Source: Streptomyces eurythermus
GTDB taxonomy: Bacteria > Actinomycetota > Actinomycetes > Streptomycetales > Streptomycetaceae
Direction: 5' to 3'
Length of the DNA: 64,000 bases
Assembly (NCBI RefSeq): GCF_014649115.1
Contig: NZ_BMSK01000004.1
Coordinates: forward strand, 1-64,000
The position numbers were made by a program, and so were the translations under genes. The notes under the pieces were generated by a model. The model was not told the DNA's origin and ran no database searches. It saw nothing but the letters and a program-made list of their open reading frames with translations. This document shows positions 1 to 8,707 of the stretch, in pieces (position 1 is the stretch's first letter; each line of letters begins with the position of its first letter).

Positions 1-185
1 CGACTCTATCAGATCTTTTCTCGATCCGATTTCCTCGGTGCTTTCCAGGTTCCCGCTCTCGCGTTTCCCTTTCCGGCGGTTCCGACTCTATCAGATCCTT
101 TCGGTTCCGATTCCCGGTCGGCGGGGTTTGTCTCGGGGTTTTCGGCTTTCGCCGTCCGCCCTTTCGACATTCACTACGTTAGCCG
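1..185 (-). promoter_or_regulatory. Leader region of an rRNA operon read leftward out of the window
   Basis: Read on the minus strand this stretch is purine-rich and carries the 15-base element GATCTGATAGAGTCG twice, at 83-97 and 1-15, exactly 82 bases apart. From memory, this element and the GGAAAGGGAAACGCGAGAGC-like sequence between its copies are characteristic of the transcribed leader upstream of 16S rRNA in Streptomyces. The 16S gene itself would lie beyond position 1. No coding sequence is supported here. The identification rests on recalled similarity plus the visible direct repeat. Confidence 0.8.
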
Positions 186-205
186 ATTCCCTCCGGGACT
201 CATAA
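176..205 (-). promoter_or_regulatory. Candidate rRNA promoter (one of several likely)
   Basis: On the minus strand a TAACGT hexamer (181 to 176) resembles a Streptomyces -10 box, with a weak TTATGA (205 to 200) 18 bases upstream. A hairpin with 7-bp arms GGGACTC/GAGTCCC (197-216) and a short one with arms ACCCC/GGGGT (253-268) lie just upstream. They may end transcription from the glycosylase gene. Streptomyces rRNA operons usually have several tandem promoters, so others may exist between 186 and 361. Nothing else is recognised in that interval. Confidence 0.4.
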
Positions 206-361
206 TCGAGTCCCGCGGGTTCGAATTCGGGCACGCGGGCGCGCTCGAAACGACCCCGTCGAAGGGGTTGAGCTAGGTAGTGGGTTGGCCGCTCCGGCTG
301 CAGGCGATCGCCGTACCCGGTTCAGCGGCTCGGGATACATTACGCACTTGGTCCGGTCGAG

Positions 362-1012
362 TCAACCTCGGCGGCGCCTGGGCACATGGGCCCGGTAGGG
401 GCTGACGGTGGGGTCGTCCGCCACCCAGTAGCGCCACGGGTGGAGGTCGCCGTCGCCGCCCTCGCCGGAGACGCCGGTGCGGGGGCCGCTGCGTACCTGG
501 TCGGAGGGGACGGGTGTGCCGGTCAGTATCCGCAGCGGGGTCTCGTCCGGGGTGCACGCGTCCGTGCCGTCCAGTGCCCGGTCGATCCCCAGGGCGGTGG
601 CCAGCCGGGCGGGACCCTTGGCCAGTTCCTTGTCGTTGCGGGCCGAAAGGCGTCGCCTGCGGGCCAGCTCGGCGCCCTCCACCACCTCGCCGGCGCGCAG
701 CAGCACCGCGCTCGCCCGGCCCTCGGGTCCGCAGACCAGGTTCATGCAGTGCCACATGCCGTAGGTGAAGTAGACGTAGACGTGTCCGGGCGGGCCGAAC
801 ATCACGGCGTTGCGGGCGGTGCGGCCGCGGTAGGCGTGGGAGCCGGGGTCGTTCTGGCCGTCGTATGCCTCCACCTCGGTGAGACGGAGGGCGATCGGGC
901 CGTCGGGGGTGCTGCGGACCAGGACGCGGCCGAGGAGGTCCGGGGCGACCTCCAGGACCGGGCGGTCGAAGAAGGTGCGGGGCAGTGGCGTACGGTCCGG
1001 GGGCGCGATCAT
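362..1012 (-). CDS. DNA-3-methyladenine glycosylase (AAG/MPG family)
   Basis: Base-excision repair enzyme that removes alkylated purines such as 3-methyladenine. The 216-residue product shows the family pattern: LPRTFFDRP near the N terminus, the LLGRVLVR strand, the catalytic-region segment [20 protein letters not shown], then [20 protein letters not shown] and the C-terminal [12 protein letters not shown]. Length is normal for bacterial AAG proteins. The ATG at 1012 is chosen because the reading frame upstream of it runs antisense through the neighbouring gene and family homology begins here. It is divergent from the Spo0M-like gene. Family assignment is firm; the exact start is less so. 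Confidence 0.93.
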   Translation of the reverse strand: MIAPPDRTPLPRTFFDRPVLEVAPDLLGRVLVRSTPDGPIALRLTEVEAYDGQNDPGSHAYRGRTARNAVMFGPPGHVYVYFTYGMWHCMNLVCGPEGRASAVLLRAGEVVEGAELARRRRLSARNDKELAKGPARLATALGIDRALDGTDACTPDETPLRILTGTPVPSDQVRSGPRTGVSGEGGDGDLHPWRYWVADDPTVSPYRAHVPRRRRG

Positions 1013-1112
1013 GCCCTCCGAGGGTAGTCCAGAGGGCGTACCGGCCCGGCGGAACCGGTCATGGGCGGATCGCGTTCGTACCGGTCGAGGATTCTTTCGT
1101 AAAGGGAGTGCC

Positions 1113-1895
1113 ATGGCGTTCAAGAAGCTGCTCGCGAGCCTGGGGGCCGGCGGCGCGTCGGTCGAGACGGTGCTGACCGAGGTCAACGTGGTGCCGGGCG
1201 GTGTCGTCCAGGGTGAGGTGCGGATCCAGGGCGGTTCGGTGAACCAGGCCATCGAGGGGCTGTCCGTCGGTCTCCAGGCCAAGGTCGAGGTGGAGAGCGG
1301 CGACCACGAGTACAAGCAGGACATCGAGTTCACCAAGGTGCGGCTCGGCGGTGCCTTCGAGCTCCAGGCGGGTGCCGTGCACGCGGTGCCGTTCGGGCTG
1401 GAGATCCCCTGGGAGACGCCCGTCACCATGATCGACGGGCAGGCTCTGCACGGAATGCACATCGGTGTGACCACCGAGCTGGCGATCGCGCGGGCCGTGG
1501 ACTCCGGCGACCTGGACCCGGTCAACGTGCACCCGCTGCCGGCGCAGAAGGCCATCCTGGACGCCTTCGTCCAGCTGGGCTTCCGCTTCAAGAGCGCGGA
1601 CATGGAGCGCGGCCTCATCCGGGGTACGCGGCAGAAGCTGCCGTTCTACCAGGAGATCGAGTTCTTCCCGCCGGCGCAGTACCGGGGCCTGAACCAGGTC
1701 GAGCTGAGCTTCGTGGCGGACGAGCACGCGATGGACGTCGTGCTGGAGATGGACAAGAAGCCGGGTCTGTTCAGCGAGGGCTCGGACACCTACCGGTCCT
1801 TCCAGGTGGGCCTGAACGACTGGCAGGGGACCGACTGGGCGGCTTACCTCAACCAGTGGCTGTCCGAGGTCGGCAGCAAGCGCAACTGGTTCTAG
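1113..1895 (+). CDS. Spo0M/SpoM-family sporulation control protein
   Basis: A 260-residue protein with the N-terminal [21 protein letters not shown] segment and arrestin-like beta-sandwich pattern of the Spo0M family ([38 protein letters not shown]). In Bacillus, Spo0M affects sporulation; in Streptomyces the precise role is not established, so a developmental role is inference. The ATG at 1113 follows a strong AAAGGGAG ribosome site at 1101-1108. No membrane segment or signal peptide is visible, so it is probably cytosolic. The next gene follows after 44 bases on the same strand and may be co-transcribed. Confidence 0.9.
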   Translation: MAFKKLLASLGAGGASVETVLTEVNVVPGGVVQGEVRIQGGSVNQAIEGLSVGLQAKVEVESGDHEYKQDIEFTKVRLGGAFELQAGAVHAVPFGLEIPWETPVTMIDGQALHGMHIGVTTELAIARAVDSGDLDPVNVHPLPAQKAILDAFVQLGFRFKSADMERGLIRGTRQKLPFYQEIEFFPPAQYRGLNQVELSFVADEHAMDVVLEMDKKPGLFSEGSDTYRSFQVGLNDWQGTDWAAYLNQWLSEVGSKRNWF

Positions 1896-1939
1896 GCTCG
1901 GAGCTGCTGGTTCCAGATCATCGATCAGGAGGTACCGAG

Positions 1940-2479
1940 GTGACCGAGCTCAAGCGGCGGCCGCTCCCCCATGACTTCCATCCGCCCGTGCCGTCGTTCA
2001 CGGTGACGAGCGAGGAGGTCCGGGAGGGTGCCACGCTGGGAAGCGCCCAGGTGTACGCGGAGGGCAACACCTCGCCGCAGCTGCGCTGGGAGGGCTTTCC
2101 GGCGGAGACCAAGAGCTTCGCCGTGACGTGTTACGACCCGGACGCGCCGACCGGCAGCGGGTTCTGGCACTGGGTCCTGTTCGACATCCCGGCCTCGGTG
2201 ACCGAGCTGCCCGCGGGTGCGGGCAGCGGCAAGTTCGAGGGGCTGCCCGAGGGTGCCGTGCACGCGCGGAACGACTACGGGACGAAGGACTTCGGCGGTG
2301 CCGCGCCGCCGCCCGGGGACGGCCCGCACCGGTACGTCTTCACGGTGTACGCGGTGGACCAGGAGAAACTGGGTCCGGACGCGGACGCCTCGCCGGCCGT
2401 GGTCGGCTTCAACCTCCGGTTCCACACGCTCGCGCGCGCCCAGCTGATCGGTGAGTACGAGGTCTCCGCGGAGGGCTGA
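1940..2479 (+). CDS. PEBP family protein (YbhB/YbcL type)
   Basis: A 179-residue phosphatidylethanolamine-binding-protein relative. Diagnostic motifs are the ligand-site [20 protein letters not shown] segment and the downstream [15 protein letters not shown] block, with [18 protein letters not shown] at the end. Bacterial members are small cytosolic proteins of poorly defined function, named after Raf-kinase-inhibitor similarity. The GTG start at 1940 is preceded by CAGGAGG (1926-1932), a near-perfect ribosome site. A rho-independent terminator closes the transcript about 40 bases after the stop. Confidence 0.92.
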   Translation: MTELKRRPLPHDFHPPVPSFTVTSEEVREGATLGSAQVYAEGNTSPQLRWEGFPAETKSFAVTCYDPDAPTGSGFWHWVLFDIPASVTELPAGAGSGKFEGLPEGAVHARNDYGTKDFGGAAPPPGDGPHRYVFTVYAVDQEKLGPDADASPAVVGFNLRFHTLARAQLIGEYEVSAEG

Positions 2480-2519
2480 GCGCCGTACCGCGATCCAGTT
2501 CGGCGTTCACTGAACGTTT

Positions 2520-2562
2520 GCCCGCCTCCGGTCTTGGAAGTGATCGGAGGCGGGCACTTTTT
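2520..2562 (+). terminator. Rho-independent terminator after the PEBP gene
   Basis: Inverted repeat GCCCGCCTCCG (2520-2530) / CGGAGGCGGGC (2545-2555), perfect 11-bp stem, followed by a T-rich tract ACTTTTTATT. This is one of the few classic T-tract terminators in the window. Confidence 0.9.
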
Positions 2563-2647
2563 ATTGCGTTGTCCATCTCGGCGTGCCCGTCCAGAGTTGA
2601 TCCAAGCCCGCCGGGGGGTGGGCAGGCGCACACGGGAGGTGGGCTGG

Positions 2648-3154
2648 ATGCGTGACACGTTGGTCCTGAACGCCAGTTTCGAGCCGCTGTCGACGGTGTC
2701 CCTGAACCGAGCCGTGGTCCTGGTGCTCCAGGACAAGGCCGTGGTCGAACAGGCCCACCCCGAACTGCGGATGCGCGGTGCGGACGTGGACATCCCCGTG
2801 CCCCGGGTGATCCGGCTGTGCCGGTATGTACGGGTGCCGTTCCGAAGACGAGCCCCGTGGTCGCGGCGGGGGGTGCTGGTGCGGGACCGGCACCGGTGCG
2901 CGTACTGCGGGCGCCGGGCCACGACCGTGGACCATGTGGTGCCGCGGGCGCAGGGCGGGCAGGACACGTGGCTGAACACGGTGGCCGCGTGCGCGGAGGA
3001 CAACCACCGCAAGGCGAACCGGACTCCGGAGGAGGCCGGGATGACGCTGCTGCGGCAGCCGTTCGAACCCACGCCGGCCGACGCGATGTTGCTGTCGCTG
3101 GGGCAGGAGGAGATCGCCGCGCTCCCCGACTGGCTCTCCAGGGACGCGGCCTAG
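2648..3154 (+). CDS. HNH endonuclease family protein
   Basis: A 168-residue protein with an N-terminal segment (VLNASFEPLSTVSLNRAV) typical of actinobacterial HNH proteins. A C-terminal HNH domain follows: zinc-site CAYCGRRA, the catalytic-type TVDHVVPRAQGGQDTWLN core with the DH of the beta-beta-alpha metal fold, and AACAEDNHRKANRTPEEAGM. The single CxxC and the later CxxxNHxK suggest a complete metal site. The ATG at 2648 sits close behind GGTGGGC; the site is weak. These proteins are very common single-copy genes in Streptomyces and their substrate is not known. Confidence 0.9.
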   Translation: MRDTLVLNASFEPLSTVSLNRAVVLVLQDKAVVEQAHPELRMRGADVDIPVPRVIRLCRYVRVPFRRRAPWSRRGVLVRDRHRCAYCGRRATTVDHVVPRAQGGQDTWLNTVAACAEDNHRKANRTPEEAGMTLLRQPFEPTPADAMLLSLGQEEIAALPDWLSRDAA

Positions 3155-3191
3155 GCGTCTGCCGGGTTGCTCCGGGTGTGCGGCCGCGGGT

Positions 3192-3216
3192 CCCCGCGCC
3201 CCTTGGGGGCGCGGGG
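3192..3216. terminator. Hairpin terminator between converging genes
   Basis: Perfect 11-bp inverted repeat CCCCGCGCCCC (3192-3202) / GGGGCGCGGGG (3206-3216) with a 3-base loop and no T tract. It lies in the 72-base gap between the converging HNH and SPFH genes and probably serves both strands. Confidence 0.75.
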
Positions 3217-3226
3217 TGTACGGGGG

Positions 3227-4171
3227 TCAGTCGATCGGGGGCTTCTCCCGGCGTTCCGTACCGCCGTTGCCGCCGCTGCTGCCCGAACTGCCGCCCAGGG
3301 AACCGAAGTTGCCGACGGCTCCGGAGAGGCCCTTGAGGGCGTCGCCGATTTCGCTGGGGACGATCCAGAGCTTGTTGGCGTCACCCTCGGCGATCTTGGG
3401 GAGCATCTGGAGGTACTGGTAGGAGAGCAGCTTCTGGTCCGGGTCGCCGGCGTGGATGGCCTCGAAGACCGTACGGACGGCCTGGGCCTCGCCCTCGGCG
3501 CGCAGGGCCGCGGCCTTGGCCTCACCCTCGGCGCGCAGGATCTGGGACTGCTTCTCGCCCTCCGCGCGCAGGATCTCCGACTGCCGGACACCTTCCGCCT
3601 GGAGGATGGCGGCGCGCTTGTCGCGGTCGGCGCGCATCTGCTTCTCCATCGAGTCCTGGATGGAGGTGGGCGGTTCGATGGCCTTCAGCTCCACGCGGTT
3701 GACGCGGATGCCCCACTTGCCGGTGGCCTCGTCCAGGACGCCGCGCAGGGCGGCGTTGATCTCCTCGCGGGAGGTCAGGGTCCGTTCGAGGTCCATGCCG
3801 CCGATGATGTTGCGCAGGGTGGTGACGGTGAGCTGCTCGATCGCCTGGATGTAGCTGGCGACCTCGTAGGTGGCGGCTCGGGCGTCGGTGACCTGGTAGT
3901 AGATGACCGTGTCGATGTTCACGACCAGGTTGTCCTGGGTGATCACCGGCTGCGGCGGGAACGGTACGACCTGTTCCCGCAGGTCGATGCGGTTGCGGAT
4001 GGTGTCGATGAACGGGACCACGATGTTGAGGCCCGCGTTCAGTGTCCGTGTGTAACGGCCGAAGCGCTCGACGATGGCGGCGCTGGCCTGTGGGATGACT
4101 TGGATCGTCTTGATCAGGGCGATGAAGACCAACACCACCAGGATGATCAGGACGATGATGACCGGTTCCAT
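3227..4171 (-). CDS. SPFH/band 7 membrane protein (QmcA/stomatin type)
   Basis: A 314-residue protein with one N-terminal membrane segment (PVIIVLIILVVLVFIALIK), an SPFH domain (about residues 25-180, with VPQASAAIVERFGRY-like opening and VINIDTVIYYQVTD-type strand), then a long alpha-helical region. That helix contains near-identical ILRAEGEKQSQ-like repeats, about residues 190-235. The C terminus is a Gly/Ser-rich tail. SPFH proteins form oligomeric cages in membranes and often pair with NfeD proteins, as here: the NfeD-like gene lies upstream on the same strand. The predicted role is organisation or quality control of membrane microdomains. Confidence 0.93.
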   Translation of the reverse strand: MEPVIIVLIILVVLVFIALIKTIQVIPQASAAIVERFGRYTRTLNAGLNIVVPFIDTIRNRIDLREQVVPFPPQPVITQDNLVVNIDTVIYYQVTDARAATYEVASYIQAIEQLTVTTLRNIIGGMDLERTLTSREEINAALRGVLDEATGKWGIRVNRVELKAIEPPTSIQDSMEKQMRADRDKRAAILQAEGVRQSEILRAEGEKQSQILRAEGEAKAAALRAEGEAQAVRTVFEAIHAGDPDQKLLSYQYLQMLPKIAEGDANKLWIVPSEIGDALKGLSGAVGNFGSLGGSSGSSGGNGGTERREKPPID

Positions 4172-4294
4172 CGTCGCTCCCCGTACCCTTCTCCGCCTCG
4201 GCGCCTTCGGCAGATCTCATGTCTGTTGAGGATCTTGCTGGTCGAGTCTGTCAGACCGTCGCGCAACTCGTGAGCAGTTCCCGGTGAGTTGTCC

Positions 4295-4723
4295 TCACAG
4301 GACGATCGCGGTGGCCCCTTCGATGTCCACGACGTCCACCTCCTGGCCCGCCTCGTAGGTCCGGCCGGTGTCGAGGGCGCGGGCCGACCAGACCTCTCCG
4401 GCGAGCTTGATCCGGCCGCCGGACGCGTCGACCCGTTCCAGGACGACGGCTTGCCGGCCCTTCAACGCCTCGACGCCGGTGGCGAGTTGGGGTCGCTGTG
4501 CGCTGTGCCGGGCGGCGATGGGCCGCACGACGGCGATGAGGGCGACGGAGACGACGACGAACGCCAGGACCTGGACGACGGCGTCGAAGCCGAGGGCGGA
4601 GGCGACCGCCGCCGCGACGGCTCCCACCGCGAGCATGCCGAACTCCGGCATGGCGGTGACCACGAGCGGGATACCGAGCGCCGCCGCGCCGACGAGCCAC
4701 CACACCCATGCGTCGATGTTCAC
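4295..4723 (-). CDS. NfeD-like membrane protein
   Basis: A 142-residue protein with three to four hydrophobic segments in the first 70 residues and a C-terminal OB-fold-like soluble domain (about 80-142: LKGRQAVVLERVDASGGRIK, AGQEVDVVDIEGATAIVL), the hallmark of short NfeD proteins. It starts with GTG at 4723. The gene is 123 bases upstream of the SPFH gene on the same strand, the conserved NfeD-SPFH pairing in which the OB fold is thought to act with the SPFH scaffold at the membrane. No serine-protease domain is present, so this is the short form. Confidence 0.88.
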   Translation of the reverse strand: MNIDAWVWWLVGAAALGIPLVVTAMPEFGMLAVGAVAAAVASALGFDAVVQVLAFVVVSVALIAVVRPIAARHSAQRPQLATGVEALKGRQAVVLERVDASGGRIKLAGEVWSARALDTGRTYEAGQEVDVVDIEGATAIVL

Positions 4724-4783
4724 ATGGTCATGGTAGGGCCGCGGTCGGGCGGCGGACAGGGCGCGCAGGGGGGAGCGGCGGGG

Positions 4784-5581
<798 letters not shown>

Positions 5582-5729
5582 GAGCGCGTTGTCTCCCCTT
5601 GCAGTGTGGCCGGTCTCGGCTGTCGCGTACGCCTGTGACGGGGTCTCGCGCCGGCGGGCGCAGCCCTTATGAAATCTACGCCACGAGTGCCCCGCTCCAT
5701 TCCATCGGTCCGGTCCTTAGGGTGGGGGC

Positions 5730-6518
5730 ATGCTCTCGGAACCGCGTTCAGGACGCCTCGCAGCTTGGGGAAATGCCCTTTTGGCCGGACTTGTCTCTCC
5801 GGACGACGCCGTCCTCGCCATCGTGGGCGAGGACACGGTGCACCGGGTGGACGGGCTGCCCGGTGAGGCGGCGCCGGTCGGGCTGACGCTCGCGCTGGGG
5901 CGGCTGCGCGCGCTGGGCGTGACCGGGCTGCGGGTGGCGCTGCCGGCGCCGGGGCATCCGCTGGGGCTGAGCGGCCCGCCGGAGTTCAACACGCGGGCGC
6001 TGGAGGCCGGGGAGGCGGTGGTCTGTCACGGTGCCGCGTTCGGGCTGGTGCCGGAGGCGTACGAGGCCGGGCCCGAGGGCGATGTGCACGCCGAGGTGGT
6101 CTGGCGGGTGCTGCCGGTGCGCGAGGCGCCGCCGGCCGACGTGCCGTCGCTCGGTGAGGCCGAGCGGGAGCTGGCGGAGGCGCTGCGGGAGGCGACCGAG
6201 GTGCTGTCGAAGCTGGACGTCGCCGGGTCGGGGCCGGTGGCGGAGGCGGCGATCGACGCGTACCGGGCGCGGGCCGAGCGGGGCCGGGAGGTACTGGCAC
6301 CGGGCTATCCCCCGCGCGCGGTGCGGGTGCTGGAGCTGGCGCAGCGGGTGGGCCTGCTGGTGTCCCTGGCGTACGGCAACGGGCACGGTGGCGCGGTCAG
6401 CTCCGCCGAGATGCGGGCCCGGACCGAGGCCCTCCGCCCGGTGGAGCGAACGGCACGGCGGGCCCAGGTGGCGGCGTACAACGCGTATGTGGAGGAGCGG
6501 GAGCGCGGGGCGCGGTGA
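5730..6518 (+). CDS. Conserved hypothetical protein
   Basis: A 262-residue protein I recognise only as a conserved Streptomyces hypothetical. There is no signal peptide or membrane segment. The N-terminal half is a mixed alpha/beta region (VLAIVGEDTVHRV, GLTLALGRLRALGVTGLRVALP). The C-terminal third is helical and Arg/Glu/Ala-rich. The ATG at 5730 starts about 150 bases from the divergent ABC ATPase gene. The 3' end encoding EERERGAR-stop resembles the repeat units that fill the next kilobase, so the tail may be the source of, or have been reshaped by, that array. Confidence 0.75.
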   Translation: MLSEPRSGRLAAWGNALLAGLVSPDDAVLAIVGEDTVHRVDGLPGEAAPVGLTLALGRLRALGVTGLRVALPAPGHPLGLSGPPEFNTRALEAGEAVVCHGAAFGLVPEAYEAGPEGDVHAEVVWRVLPVREAPPADVPSLGEAERELAEALREATEVLSKLDVAGSGPVAEAAIDAYRARAERGREVLAPGYPPRAVRVLELAQRVGLLVSLAYGNGHGGAVSSAEMRARTEALRPVERTARRAQVAAYNAYVEERERGAR

Positions 6519-7560
6519 CCGGTCGCGGGGCGACGGTGACGGACGGGGGCGTGGGCGCGGAGCGCGATGACCGCCTGCGGACCTCGGCTACGGGCGACGG
6601 CTGGCCGCGAGGAGGACGGCCGGCGGTCGGCGGGGCCTGTCGCCCGGCAGGCGCGGCGGCCTCGGTGGCGGGCGGATGCCGGGGACACGGGAACGCGGGG
6701 ACACGGCTGCGAACAAGCCGGAGCATGGCACGCCATGACCGACCACCGGGGCGCGGGTACGGAAGAACGGCAGCGCAGGACGCCGTGACCGCCTGCGGGG
6801 GCTCGGCTGCGGGGGCTCGGCTGCGGGGGCTCGGCTGCGGGTGGCGGCGGGGGCCCGTAAGGGATCGGCCGGCGGGGTCGATCGCCCGGCGGACGCGGCG
6901 GCCTCGGTGGCGGGCGGATGCCGGGGACGAGGGCGCGAAGGCGCGGGTACGGAGGAACGGGAGCGCGGGGCGGCGGGGCCGGTCGCCCGGCGGGCTCGGT
7001 GGCGGGCGGATGCCGGGGCGGGGACACGGCTGCGGAGAAGGGGGAGCGTGGCACGCCGTGACCGACTGCCGGGGCGTGGCTACGGAGGAACGGGAGCGCG
7101 GGGCACCGTGACCGGCCGCCGGGCGCTCGGCGGAGGGCCGTGAAAGGGCGGCCGGGGGGGCCGGTCGACCAACGAGCGCGGCGGGATCGGCGGCAGGCGG
7201 ACGCCGGAGGCGAGGACACGGGGACGCGGCTGCGAAGAAGCCCGAGCGTGGCACGCCGTGACCGACCGCCGGGGCGTGGCTACGGAGGAACGGCAGCGCG
7301 GGGCGCCGTGACCGGCCGCCGGGAGCTCGACTGCGGGCCGTGAAGGGGGCGGCCGGCGGGGCCGGTCGACCAACGAGCGCGGTGGCATCGGCAGCAGGCG
7401 GACGCCGGAGGCGAGGACACGGGGACGCGGCTGCGAAGAAGGCCGAGCGCGGCACGCCGTGGCCGACCGCCGGGGCGTGCCTACGGAGGAACGGCAGCGC
7501 GGGGGGCGGTGACCGGTCGCCGGAGCGCCGTTACGACAGAGCGGGAGCGCTCCACGCCGT
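6491..7560. repeat. Degenerate array of about 200-bp repeats between converging genes
   Basis: The gap between the hypothetical gene and chpE is filled by diverged tandem copies. A marker element close to GGAGGAACGGGAGCGCGGGG occurs at 6491 (inside the gene's 3' end), 6761, 6951, 7084, 7284 and 7485. A second marker, GCACGCCGTGACCGACCGCC-like, occurs at 6728, 7051, 7251 and 7452. The last units are 200 and 201 bases long and roughly 90% alike by eye. Unit lengths are not all multiples of three, so reading frames shift between copies. I see no ribosome site and treat the array as non-coding. Confidence 0.85.
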
Positions 7561-7626
7561 CATCGCCCACGAAGGCTCGACTGCGGGTGGCGGGGCCTGC
7601 CTCGGTGTTCGGAGGAGGAACCGGCG

Positions 7627-7653
7627 AGGCCTCCCGGTGGGGCCGGGAGGCCT
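7627..7653 (-). terminator. chpE: Terminator after chpE
   Basis: Perfect 11-bp inverted repeat AGGCCTCCCGG (7627-7637) / CCGGGAGGCCT (7643-7653) with a 5-base loop, 21 bases beyond the chpE stop and without a T tract. Confidence 0.75.
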
Positions 7654-7674
7654 GGGGTGCTGTCCGGTTGCGGG

Positions 7675-7914
7675 TCAGCTGTTGACGCCGAGGTTGCCGA
7701 AGGCCGGGTTCAGCACGCCGATGACGTTCACGCTGTTGCCGACCGCGTTCACCGGGACGTGCACCGGCACCTGGGCGACGTTGCCCGAGACGGCACCCGG
7801 CGACCCGGCGGCCTGGCCGGCGGCGCCGCTCTCGGCGGAGGCGAGCCCCGCGCCGGCGGCCACCAGGCCACCCGCCACCATCGTCACGGCCGCTGCCTTC
7901 TTCAGGTTCTTCAC
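7675..7914 (-). CDS. chpE: Short chaplin ChpE
   Basis: A 79-residue secreted surface-active protein. It has a Sec signal peptide (KNLKKAAAVTMVAGGLVAAGAGLASA, cleavage after ASA) and one chaplin domain with the family pattern VPVNAVGNSVNVIGVLNPAFGNLGVN. Chaplins assemble into amyloid-like films that let aerial hyphae leave the medium. No cysteine is present, which fits ChpE, the chaplin known to lack the usual disulphide pair. The GTG at 7914 follows AGGAGGGG, a strong ribosome site; the nearest upstream start codon in frame adds residues unlike a signal peptide. The gene lies 151 bases downstream of the response-regulator gene on the same strand. Confidence 0.95.
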   Translation of the reverse strand: MKNLKKAAAVTMVAGGLVAAGAGLASAESGAAGQAAGSPGAVSGNVAQVPVHVPVNAVGNSVNVIGVLNPAFGNLGVNS

Positions 7915-8065
7915 TGTCTGCCCCTCCTGGGTGTCCACCGCGGCGATCACCGCGGCACGCACTGGAGAACGGCGGAGATCGCCGGAGGATGCGCCGTCCG
8001 GGTGACATTCCCACTACGGTATGAATCTCAGTCCGGTCCGTGACGCTCCGTGTTGCCTGGCCGGG

Positions 8066-8707
8066 TCAGCCGGCGACACCGTGGCGTACGGCCCACAGCG
8101 CGGCCTGGGTGCGGTCGGCGAGGTCGAGCTTCATCAGGATGTTGGAGACGTGCGTCTTGACGGTCTTCTCGGACAGGACGAGGGCGCGGGCTATCTCCCG
8201 GTTGGAGCGGCCGTCCGCGATCAGGCCGAGCACCTCGCGCTCCCGCTCGGTGAGCGAGCCTCCCCTGCCCTGTCCGCCGCCCGCCTCCTCCCGGGCGAGC
8301 AGGGCGTCGGCGACCTCCGGCTGGAGCAGGACGTGCCCGGCGTGCACGGAGCGGATCGCGCCGGCGAGGGCGTCGGGGTCCACGTCCTTGTAGACGTACC
8401 CGGCGGCGCCCGCGCGCAGGGCCGGGACGACGGTGCGCTGCTCGGTGAAGCTCGTGACGATCAGCACGCGCGCGGGGTTGCCGAGTTCGCGCAGTCTGCG
8501 CAGCGCGTCGATGCCGTCCATGCCCGGCATCTTGATGTCCATGAGGACGATGTCGGGCCGCAGCTCCTCGGCGCGGGCGACTCCCTCGGCGCCGTCGGCG
8601 GCCTCGCCGACGACCTCTATGTCGTCCTGCACCTCCAGGAAGGTGCGCAGGCCCCGGCGGACGACCTGGTGGTCGTCGACCAGCAGCACCTTGACCGGTT
8701 CACCCAC
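8066..8707 (-). CDS. LuxR/NarL-family response regulator
   Basis: A 213-residue two-component regulator. The receiver domain (1-120) shows the acidic pair in VLLVDDHQVV, the phospho-acceptor Asp in DIVLMDIKMPGMDG, the switch Thr/Ser in VTSF and Lys in YVYKDV. The C-terminal LuxR helix-turn-helix (about 145-213) shows LTEREREVLGLIADGRSNREIA and LSEKTVKTHVSNIL. It overlaps the end of the histidine kinase gene by 8 bases, so the two form an operon and a cognate pair. Target genes are unknown; chpE downstream on the same strand is an obvious one to test. Confidence 0.95.
   Translation of the reverse strand: MGEPVKVLLVDDHQVVRRGLRTFLEVQDDIEVVGEAADGAEGVARAEELRPDIVLMDIKMPGMDGIDALRRLRELGNPARVLIVTSFTEQRTVVPALRAGAAGYVYKDVDPDALAGAIRSVHAGHVLLQPEVADALLAREEAGGGQGRGGSLTEREREVLGLIADGRSNREIARALVLSEKTVKTHVSNILMKLDLADRTQAALWAVRHGVAG

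Noticed and set aside
190..245. tRNA-like fragment (GGTTCGAATTC next to a hairpin with CTCATAA)
   Set aside because: The putative T-stem arms do not pair and there is no acceptor or D arm; it is a chance resemblance inside the rRNA promoter region.
6397..7455. Minus-strand 352-codon open frame with Pro/Arg repeats
   Set aside because: It simply reads through the 200-bp repeat array; unit lengths are not constant multiples of three, no ribosome site, no domain.
6491..7560. CRISPR array
   Set aside because: Units are about 200 bp, diverged along their whole length, without short identical repeats and unique spacers; no cas genes.
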